13,478 nucleotides of DNA, taken from positions 1-13,478 of the forward strand of contig DRLF01000269.1 of assembly GCA_011051425.1 (NCBI GenBank), in the 5' to 3' direction. The position numbers were made by a program, and so were the translations under genes. The notes beneath the pieces are model-generated. The model saw only the letters and a list, made by a program, of their open reading frames with translations. It was not told the origin of the DNA and ran no database searches. Shown one piece after another: positions 1 through 5,775 of the stretch (its first letter is position 1; every line of letters starts with the position of its first letter). The DNA is from Thiolapillus brandeum (GTDB taxonomy: Bacteria > Pseudomonadota > Gammaproteobacteria > Chromatiales > Chromatiaceae).

Positions 1-441
1 ATCCGTCGTTTCCACCCTGGCGCCCATGAGTCTCAGGGGCTCTGTCACCCGGCGCATGGGACGACCGGACAGGGAAGCATCGCCGGTCAGGGTCAGATCC
101 AGCCCCTGTCCGGCCAGCAGGCCGGAGAGCAGGCGCATGGAAGTGCCGGAATTGCCCAGATCCAGTGGCGTTTGCGGCGCTTTCAGGCCGTGCATGCCTA
201 CTCCGCAGATCACCACACGGCCATTCTCCGGGCCTTCGATATTCACGCCCATCTTGCGAAAAGCATTGAGCGTAGCCAGACTGTCTTCACCTTCGAGGAA
301 ACCACTCACATGGGTGGTGCCTTCCGCCAGGGAACCCAGCATGATGGAACGGTGGGAAATGGATTTGTCACCGGGAACGCGCAAGCGGCCTTTCAGGGCG
401 CCTCCGCTGCGGGCATGAAAACGGATGTTTGAATGGGACAA
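1..441 (-). CDS. aroA: 3-phosphoshikimate 1-carboxyvinyltransferase (EPSP synthase), N-terminal part, cut by window edge
   Basis: This enzyme joins phosphoenolpyruvate to shikimate-3-phosphate, the sixth step of the shikimate pathway, in the cytoplasm. The 147 visible codons give the start of the family: the substrate-binding motif PGDKSISHRS near residue 24, a GEDSLATLNAF stretch, and the LGNSGTSMRLLSGLLAGQ motif near residue 95, followed by LSGRPMRRV. The remaining two thirds or so of a usual 430–450 residue protein lies off the window. The frame has a stop (the tyrA TAG, 448–450) just upstream and no ATG before the conserved region, so TTG at 439–441 is the likely start; it lies 6 bases after tyrA, with a GAG (451–453) about 9 bases upstream as a weak ribosome site inside the tyrA end. 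Translation is probably coupled to tyrA. The G-D-K form of the first motif resembles class II EPSP synthases rather than the E. coli form; that class assignment is inference. Confidence 0.96.
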   Translation of the reverse strand, partial: MSHSNIRFHARSGGALKGRLRVPGDKSISHRSIMLGSLAEGTTHVSGFLEGEDSLATLNAFRKMGVNIEGPENGRVVICGVGMHGLKAPQTPLDLGNSGTSMRLLSGLLAGQGLDLTLTGDASLSGRPMRRVTEPLRLMGARVETTD

Positions 442-447
442 GATGAT

Positions 448-1332
448 CTACTCGGTTGATTGTCTGGATGGCAGCCCATCCACGAAACGGTCCCGCGCTT
501 CCTTGGCGCGGGAAAACACTTCCAGGAGATGCTCGCCGTCACCTGCGGCGATGGTCTGCGCCAGATCATTCATCTCTTCGGCAAAGGCGGCCAGCATCTT
601 GCTCAGAGCCGGGCCGTTTGCGACACAGACGTCCCGCCACATGACCGGGTTGCTGGAGGCGATACGGGTAAAATCGCGAAATCCGCCAGCCGCATAGCGG
701 AAGATCTCGTCATTCTCCTTCATGCGCGACAGGGCATCCACCAGGCCGAAAGCCAGCATGTGCGGCAGATGCGAGGTCGCGGCCAGCACCTCATCATGGT
801 GCCCGACTGTCATCTCGCTGACCTCGGCACCGCAGGCTTCCCACATGGCCCTCACCCGGGCGGTCGCCTCGGGATCGGTACTTTCCGTGGGCGTCAGAAT
901 GACACGACGGTCCTGATACAGCTCGGCAAAGGAGGCTTCCACACCGTTCTTTTCGGTACCCGCAATGGGATGCCCGGGCACCAGCATGGCAGGCACTTCA
1001 CCAAAAGCTGCCTCGGCGTCCGCAACCACGCTGGCCTTGCTGCTGCCGCCATCGGTGATCACGGCATCTTCTGCCAGATGCCCGACCATGGCAGCAAAGG
1101 CATCTTTCATCGCACCCAGGGGAACGGCGAGGAACACCATGTCGGCACCTTCCACAGCCTCACCGATATCATGGGTGTAGCTGTCGATCACACCCAGTTC
1201 CAGGGCCTTTTCCAGATTGGCCTTGCCACGGCCACAGCCGACGATCTCCTGTACTTCGCCAGCCTTTCGCAGGGCGCGCGCCAGGGAGCCGCCAATGAGC
1301 CCGACACCGATAACGGCCAGTTTCCGGATCAT
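448..1332 (-). CDS. tyrA: Prephenate/arogenate dehydrogenase
   Basis: It oxidatively decarboxylates prephenate to 4-hydroxyphenylpyruvate (or arogenate to tyrosine), the committed tyrosine step. The 294-residue protein opens with a Rossmann fold motif G-V-G-L-I-G-G-S (residues 9–16). At the end of the second strand the sequence is G-C-G-R (32–35), without the acidic residue that usually favours NAD, so NADP use is possible. PGHPIAGTEKNG (119–130) holds the likely catalytic His121, and the SHLPHMLAF motif (187–195) holds the His pair 188/191. The length fits a stand-alone TyrA with no chorismate mutase domain. The ATG overlaps the hisC stop by 4 bases (ATGA), and aroA follows after 6 bases. 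In Pseudomonas TyrA and AroA are fused into one protein; here a TAG separates them. Identity is firm; cofactor and substrate preference are inferred. Confidence 0.96.
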   Translation of the reverse strand: MIRKLAVIGVGLIGGSLARALRKAGEVQEIVGCGRGKANLEKALELGVIDSYTHDIGEAVEGADMVFLAVPLGAMKDAFAAMVGHLAEDAVITDGGSSKASVVADAEAAFGEVPAMLVPGHPIAGTEKNGVEASFAELYQDRRVILTPTESTDPEATARVRAMWEACGAEVSEMTVGHHDEVLAATSHLPHMLAFGLVDALSRMKENDEIFRYAAGGFRDFTRIASSNPVMWRDVCVANGPALSKMLAAFAEEMNDLAQTIAAGDGEHLLEVFSRAKEARDRFVDGLPSRQSTE

Positions 1333-2450
1333 GAGGCCAGCACCTTTTCCAGCATTCGCAGGAAACGTTCGTTCTCTTCGGAGGTGCCCACGGTGACCCG
1401 CAGGTGCGTGGGCAGGCCGTAGTTGGCCACAGGACGCACGATCACGCCGTTTTCCAGTAACTTCTGGTAGATTTCACCGCCATTTCGACGAAGATCGACG
1501 GTGACAAAATTTCCCGCAGAAGGAATGTAGTCCAGACCTAGCGCTTCAAATCCGGCGGCCAGCTGCGCCAGTCCCTGGGCGTTGTTCTCTCGGCTCCGGC
1601 GGAGAAATTCCACATCATCCAGGGCTGCTTCGGCGGCGGCAAGGGCCGGCATGTTCACATTGAAAGGATGGCGCACCCGGCTGATCAGATCGATCAGGGA
1701 CGCACCCGCCATGCCGTAACCGATACGAAGCCCGGCCAGGCCATAGATCTTGGAAAAGGTGCGCGTGACGATGAGGTTGGGAAATTCCGTTAGCCAGGCC
1801 ACGCCGTCAGGAAAATCCTCATGACTGACATACTCGGTGTAGGCCTCGTCGAGCACCACGACCACATCCTCGCGCAATGCCTGCAGGAAGGCGTGCAGCG
1901 CTTCCCGGTTCAGCCAGGTACCCGTGGGATTGTTCGGATTGGCAATGAAAACAACCCGGGTATCGTTGTCCACCAGTTTGGCCATGGCATCCAGATCGTG
2001 GCCGTAGGGCATATCCTGATGATCCGGCGGCAAGGCATCGGCTACCCTGCATTGCGCTCCCGCCGCCGTCGTATATATAGGGTACATGGCAAAACTGTAA
2101 CGGGAAAACACCGCATTGCGACCTGGCGACAGGAAGCTTCGCGCCACCATGTCGATCACGTCGCTGGAACCGGCGCCCAAAACCAGCTGCTCCGATTCAA
2201 GGCCATGAATGCCCGCCAGTTTCGCCTTGAGCCTGTAACCACTGTCATCCGGGTACAGGTTGATGCCCGCAATAGCATTGACAGCAGCCTGTGCACCCAG
2301 GGGACTGGGGCCCAGGGGATTCTCGTTGGAAGCCAGCTTGATGGTTCCCGACAAACCCAGCTCTCTCTCCAGTTCCTCTATGGGTTTCCCCGGAACATAG
2401 GGCTGCAGGTCACTGATGCCTGGCGCGGTCAATATAGAAAAATCGGTCAT
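1329..2450 (-). CDS. hisC: Histidinol-phosphate / aromatic amino acid aminotransferase
   Basis: A PLP-dependent class I/II aminotransferase of 373 residues. HisC converts imidazole acetol-phosphate to histidinol-phosphate, and the copy beside tyrA and pheA (often called hisC2) commonly also transaminates phenylpyruvate and hydroxyphenylpyruvate. Visible motifs are LASNENPLGPSP (39–50) at the N-terminus, NPNNPTG (171–177), D201-E-A-Y on the PLP pyridine side, and TFSKIYGLAGLRIGYG with the Schiff-base lysine K234 and R242. The C-terminal arginine region (LRVTVG) is present, so the enzyme looks intact. It is the first gene of the hisC-tyrA-aroA run; tyrA overlaps its stop by 4 bases. The ribosome site is weak (CCGGA a few bases before the ATG). 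Its usual upstream partner pheA lies about 9 kb away, beyond the chemotaxis operon. Whether it serves histidine or aromatic synthesis cannot be told from sequence; context favours the latter. Confidence 0.94.
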   Translation of the reverse strand: MTDFSILTAPGISDLQPYVPGKPIEELERELGLSGTIKLASNENPLGPSPLGAQAAVNAIAGINLYPDDSGYRLKAKLAGIHGLESEQLVLGAGSSDVIDMVARSFLSPGRNAVFSRYSFAMYPIYTTAAGAQCRVADALPPDHQDMPYGHDLDAMAKLVDNDTRVVFIANPNNPTGTWLNREALHAFLQALREDVVVVLDEAYTEYVSHEDFPDGVAWLTEFPNLIVTRTFSKIYGLAGLRIGYGMAGASLIDLISRVRHPFNVNMPALAAAEAALDDVEFLRRSRENNAQGLAQLAAGFEALGLDYIPSAGNFVTVDLRRNGGEIYQKLLENGVIVRPVANYGLPTHLRVTVGTSEENERFLRMLEKVLAS

Positions 2451-2481
2451 AATCCGGGTGAACCCTGAAAAACAGCGATCT

Positions 2482-2487
2482 ATTCTA
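2482..2487 (-). promoter_or_regulatory. Candidate -10 element for hisC-tyrA-aroA
   Basis: On the minus strand this reads TAGAAT, five of six matches to the sigma-70 -10 consensus, 31 bases before the hisC ATG. The hexamer 17 bases upstream (GCATCC) is a poor -35. It is offered because hisC has lost its usual upstream neighbour and needs its own promoter; the sequence support alone is thin. Confidence 0.25.
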
Positions 2488-2613
2488 ACCCGAATTCAGG
2501 GGCGGATGCTGCAGTGAAACAGAATTAGCGCGGGCATTGTCCTCTCTGGTTTTTTCAATGGCAATACGATAGCATTCAGCCTGACTGTAACCATCAACAG
2601 CAAGGAAAATATC

Positions 2614-2754
2614 ATGAAAAAAGTTCTCATTGTCACCATGCTCCTTTCTCTTCTTTCCCTGTTTGGTCTCAGCGGCTGCAGCACCGTGGAAGGCGTCGGC
2701 AAGGATATCCAGAAAGGTGGCGAAGCCATCGAAAACACAGCAAAAAAACACTGA
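2614..2754 (+). CDS. Entericidin-like small lipoprotein
   Basis: A 46-residue protein with a lipoprotein signal: MKK, a hydrophobic core (residues 4–19) and the lipobox L-S-G-C with Cys22 as the predicted lipidated residue. The mature part is only 25 residues (STVEGVGKDIQKGGEAIE, then NTAKKH). The pattern GCsTveGvGkDiqkgGeaIe is typical of the entericidin EcnA/EcnB family, small cell-envelope lipoproteins first described in E. coli as an antidote/toxin pair. Only one copy is present here, and most family members in other bacteria have no proven role. Serine at +2 suggests sorting to the outer membrane. A good ribosome site (AAGGAAAA, 2602–2609) precedes the ATG by about 4 bases. It is transcribed towards cheA but separated from it by 376 bases and a strong hairpin, so it is probably a separate transcription unit. 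Confidence 0.85.
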   Translation: MKKVLIVTMLLSLLSLFGLSGCSTVEGVGKDIQKGGEAIENTAKKH

Positions 2755-2759
2755 TTTCA

Positions 2760-2790
2760 TTGACGGGGAAACGCAAGGTTTCCCCGTCAA
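2760..2790 (+). terminator. 13-bp perfect hairpin after the lipoprotein gene
   Basis: The arms TTGACGGGGAAAC (2760–2772) and GTTTCCCCGTCAA (2778–2790) are exact reverse complements around a GCAAG loop, starting 6 bases after the lipoprotein stop. The stem should be very stable. In the plus direction it is followed by A residues, not T, so it is not a textbook intrinsic terminator. It may end the transcript with help from another factor, or protect the 3' end of the small lipoprotein mRNA. Confidence 0.55.
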
Positions 2791-2824
2791 AAAAATGAAC
2801 CGGGGAAGGGACATCCCCCTTCCC
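2791..2824 (-). terminator. Terminator-like hairpin read on the minus strand
   Basis: GGGAAGGG (2803–2810) pairs exactly with CCCTTCCC (2817–2824) around a 6-base loop. Read on the minus strand the stem is followed by CGGTTCA and then seven T residues (2795–2789), resembling an intrinsic terminator with the T tract displaced by 7 bases. No intact minus-strand gene ends here; only a short open stretch (2907–2824) runs into it. Confidence 0.35.
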
Positions 2825-3060
2825 TACGCCACTCTTTCCGCCAGCAGCTTGTGGTCGATATCCTGCTGACGCTGTACTTGCCCCAATAGATCATTCTTTC
2901 TGACCAACGTTTCTGTTTGTCAGATTGCTTTGCATTGCCCTGATCCGGTCATTCGAACTCATTTTTCAGCCCGCAATTCCTGTATTCCCAGGATTACACC
3001 CTGAAATCACATTCCGGCAGACCGATGCGGCATTTTTCCGTACATCTGCCCTGCCTCCAC

Positions 3061-3087
3061 TTAAGTTCTCCCCCGTATCGCCGATGA
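3061..3087 (+). promoter_or_regulatory. Sigma-28 (FliA) type promoter for the chemotaxis operon
   Basis: TTAAGTTC (3061–3068), an 11-base spacer, and GCCGATGA (3080–3087). The enterobacterial FliA consensus is TAAAGTTT-N11-GCCGATAA, so the match is 6/8 and 7/8 with exact spacing. The predicted start of transcription near 3093 leaves a leader of about 38 bases before the cheA ATG. This places the operon in the late flagellar regulon, implying that it controls swimming. The match is seen directly; use by FliA is inferred. Confidence 0.75.
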
Positions 3088-3130
3088 GTTCCGTAACTCG
3101 ACTCTCGACCCAAACAGTTACGGTATTTCT

Positions 3131-5206
3131 ATGTCCATGGATCTTTCTGAATTTCTCGACGTATTCCTCGAAGAGTGTTTCGAGGGACTCGAAGCGATGG
3201 AATCCGGACTGCTGCATCTGGATGAAGGTACTGACCTCGAAGAAATAAACACCATATTCCGTGCTGCACATTCCATCAAGGGTGGCAGTGCCGCCTTCGG
3301 CTTCGACCACATTTCCAACTTTACTCACGTCATGGAAACTCTGCTGGACGAGCTGCGCAACGGCTCCCGCCAGGTGGACAAGAACATCGTCGATCTGCTG
3401 CTGGCCTCGGTGGATATCCTGCGGGAAATGGTGGAAGGCCTGAAAACCGATGAAACCCCTGATGAAGCACGGGTCGCTGAACTGAAAAAGAAACTTGAAA
3501 TGGCCCTGGCCGACAGCGGCGCCTCATCCGATCCTGAGTCGGAAACCCCGCCAGAGTCCGATGCTCCCAGTAAAGATCAGGATCAGGCAGAGGCTGCGTC
3601 CTGGCATATACGGTTTATCCCCGGCCCGGACCTCTTCCGTGATGGCAACGATCCCGTTCGTATCTTCGAAGCCCTGGCCGAACTGGGCAGCCTGCGGGTC
3701 AGGACCGACGCAGCCAATCTGCCATCCCTGTCGGAACTGGACCCTGCCACCTGTCATCTGCACTGGGAAGCCACACTGGAAGGGGCTGTAACCGAAGAGC
3801 AGATTCGCGAAACATTCAGCTGGGTGGAAGGTGACTGCCAGCTGGAAATCAGCCAAACGGAAGCAGCACCGGAAGCTCAATCCGACAAGGCGACCGTGAC
3901 AGAAACAACGGCGGAACCCGCAGCACCGGCACCTGCTGAAAAAAGCGCAGCCCCCGCAGCCAAGCCCGCCAAGACATCACCCAACCGTGAAAGCGGATCC
4001 ATTCGCGTCTCCATCGAAAAAGTGGACCTCCTGATCAACCTGGTGGGCGAACTGGTAATCACCCAGTCCATGCTCAACCAGGCAGGCCTGAACCAAGCCC
4101 AGGGCGGCGGAGCCAGCGCGGAGGCCTTGCTCAACGGCCTCGCCCAGCTCGAGCGCAATACCCGGGAATTGCAGGAAAACATGCTGCAGCTTCGCATGCT
4201 GCCCATCAATGTCGCCTTCAACCGCTTCCCCCGGCTGGTACGCGACCTGTGCAACAAGATGGGCAAGAAAGTGGATCTGGTACTCACCGGTGAGCAAACC
4301 GAAGTGGACAAGACCGTGCTGGAAAAAATCGGTGATCCACTGGTACACCTGGTACGCAATTCCCTGGATCACGGACTCGAAACGCCGGAAGTGCGCGCAG
4401 CCGCCGGCAAACCCGAACAGGGACGTCTGGAACTCAGCGCCCAGCACGAGAGCGGCAATATCGTCATCCGTATCATCGATGACGGCGCCGGACTCAACCG
4501 GGAGAAAATCCTGCAGAAGGCCATTGAAAACGGCCTGGTGAGCGACAAGGACGAACTGTCCGAAGAACGCATCGACAATCTGATCTTCCAACCGGGATTT
4601 TCCACCGCCGACAAGGTCAGCGATCTTTCCGGTCGCGGCGTGGGCATGGACGTGGTGAAACGCAATATCAACGATCTGGGCGGTACGGTCAGCATTCATT
4701 CACGCCAGGGTGAAGGCAGCACCGTTATGATCCGTCTGCCGCTTACCCTGGCCATCCTCGACGGTCAGCTGGCCAGCATCGGTGAAGACACCTATATTCT
4801 GCCGCTGATTTCCATCGTCGAATCACTGCAGATCCGCAGTGAAAACCTCAACAGTGTCGCCGGCTCAAGCGAACTCTACCGTTTTCGTGATGAGTACATT
4901 CCCATCATCCGTCTCAACAGCCTGCTTGGCAACAGTGGCGGCATTGAAAACCTGGAACAGGGCCTGCTGGTGGTGGTGGAAGCGGAAGGACAGCATGCGG
5001 GCCTGTTCGTGGACCGCCTGCAGGGACAGCAGCAGGTGGTCATCAAGAGCCTGGAAACCAACTTCCAGCAGCTCGAAGGCGTGTCCGGCGCCACCATTCT
5101 CGGAGACGGCCAGGTCGCGCTGATCCTGGACATTCCCGGACTCGTTCACCTCTTTCACAAAACAAGAAACCAGATGAGGGTGCCCGCACTGGCAGCCGCA
5201 TCATAA
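3131..5206 (+). CDS. cheA: Chemotaxis histidine kinase CheA
   Basis: CheA autophosphorylates in response to receptor state and passes phosphate to CheY and CheB. The 691 residues show the full domain order. P1 (about 1–105) has phosphorylatable His47 in AAHSIKGGSAAFGF. A linker leads to a P2-like domain (about 154–242) beginning WHIRFIPGPDLF, then an Ala/Pro-rich linker (about 250–285). P3 dimerisation helices (about 287–360) carry IEKVDLLINLVGELVITQS. The P4 ATPase has HLVRNSLDHGLE near 406, DDGAG near 450, FQPGFST near 488 and GRGVGMDVVKR near 501. The CheW-like P5 runs from about 540 to 691. All key ATPase boxes are present. No clear ribosome site precedes ATG 3131; ATG 3137 is an alternative start removing two residues. 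It is the first gene of the operon, directly behind the sigma-28-type promoter. Confidence 0.97.
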   Translation: MSMDLSEFLDVFLEECFEGLEAMESGLLHLDEGTDLEEINTIFRAAHSIKGGSAAFGFDHISNFTHVMETLLDELRNGSRQVDKNIVDLLLASVDILREMVEGLKTDETPDEARVAELKKKLEMALADSGASSDPESETPPESDAPSKDQDQAEAASWHIRFIPGPDLFRDGNDPVRIFEALAELGSLRVRTDAANLPSLSELDPATCHLHWEATLEGAVTEEQIRETFSWVEGDCQLEISQTEAAPEAQSDKATVTETTAEPAAPAPAEKSAAPAAKPAKTSPNRESGSIRVSIEKVDLLINLVGELVITQSMLNQAGLNQAQGGGASAEALLNGLAQLERNTRELQENMLQLRMLPINVAFNRFPRLVRDLCNKMGKKVDLVLTGEQTEVDKTVLEKIGDPLVHLVRNSLDHGLETPEVRAAAGKPEQGRLELSAQHESGNIVIRIIDDGAGLNREKILQKAIENGLVSDKDELSEERIDNLIFQPGFSTADKVSDLSGRGVGMDVVKRNINDLGGTVSIHSRQGEGSTVMIRLPLTLAILDGQLASIGEDTYILPLISIVESLQIRSENLNSVAGSSELYRFRDEYIPIIRLNSLLGNSGGIENLEQGLLVVVEAEGQHAGLFVDRLQGQQQVVIKSLETNFQQLEGVSGATILGDGQVALILDIPGLVHLFHKTRNQMRVPALAAAS

Positions 5207-5222
5207 CCGGGGTCGCAGTTTC

Positions 5223-5750
5223 ATGAACAGTAACGCAGCACAAAAAATCGACGTCGATCTGCAGTCCGAACAGGGCGTGGATCAGTACCTGACTTTCTGC
5301 CTCGCGGGAGAAGAATACGGTATCAACATCCTCAAGGTGCAGGAAATCCGGGGCTGGAGCGAAGTGACCCCCATGCCCAACACGCCGGATTCGATTCTGG
5401 GTGTGATCAACCTGCGGGGCACTGTGGTTCCCATTGTCGAACTGCGCAGTCACTTCAACCTGCCCGACGCCCCCCGTGGGCCCACCACGGTCATCATCGT
5501 GGTCAAAGCGGAAGAGAAAAACGGCAATCAGCGCACCATGGGCATGGTAGTGGACGCAGTTTCCGAAGTACACAACATCGCCTCAACTGACATGCAGCCT
5601 GCCCCTCAGGTCGGTGATGCCGAAGATCAGCCCGCCATCGCCGGACTCGCCACCATGGATGAGCACATGATCATCATTCTCGATGTCGATGATCTGATGA
5701 TCAACCGTGTCCTCGGCCTGGCGGACGAAGAACCAACTACCCAAAAATAA
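5223..5750 (+). CDS. cheW: Chemotaxis coupling protein CheW
   Basis: The adaptor that links receptor tips to CheA in the signalling array. The 175-residue protein is a single CheW domain: [24 protein letters not shown] (first half seen at about residues 20–40), the [23 protein letters not shown] region with the conserved Asn-Leu-Arg-Gly, and the [11 protein letters not shown] segment. The C-terminus ([13 protein letters not shown]) is slightly longer than in minimal CheW proteins. It starts 16 bases after cheA, behind a GGGG that could serve as a weak ribosome site, and the receptor gene follows after 25 bases. CheA already has its own CheW-like P5 domain, so this is the separate coupling subunit expected for a core complex. 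Confidence 0.96.
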   Translation: MNSNAAQKIDVDLQSEQGVDQYLTFCLAGEEYGINILKVQEIRGWSEVTPMPNTPDSILGVINLRGTVVPIVELRSHFNLPDAPRGPTTVIIVVKAEEKNGNQRTMGMVVDAVSEVHNIASTDMQPAPQVGDAEDQPAIAGLATMDEHMIIILDVDDLMINRVLGLADEEPTTQK

Positions 5751-5775
5751 GATTCGCTCTACGGAGAACAACAGC

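Larger units (their letters stand above)
2755..3130. other. 376-base intergenic region before the chemotaxis operon
   Basis: No convincing gene. It holds two perfect inverted repeats (2760–2790 and 2803–2824) separated by an A/T tract, a 27-codon minus-strand open stretch (2824–2907, TTG start) ending right at the second hairpin, and a sigma-28-type promoter at 3061–3087. I see nothing definable in roughly 2908–3060. The minus-strand stretch has no ribosome site and reads as a charged, Gln-rich helix; it could be the tail of a lost gene. Confidence 0.6.

Noticed and set aside
460..1422. Long plus-strand open frame (320 codons) antisense to tyrA
   Set aside because: It mirrors tyrA across its length, gives a His/Gly-rich translation without recognisable motifs, and tyrA has all family motifs.
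1821..2468. Plus-strand open frame antisense to hisC
   Set aside because: Shadow of hisC codon bias; no family motif and no ribosome site.
2530..2600. Promoter for the lipoprotein gene (TTGTCC and TACGAT)
   Set aside because: The two hexamers are 22 bases apart, too far for sigma-70, and neither is strong.
2485..2814. Minus-strand 109-codon open frame across the lipoprotein region
   Set aside because: It runs antisense through the small lipoprotein and both hairpins, and the composition is not protein-like.
5707..5775. Upstream in-frame ATG for the receptor
   Set aside because: It lies within cheW, and the added 23 residues are not PAS sequence; ATG 5776 has a good ribosome site.
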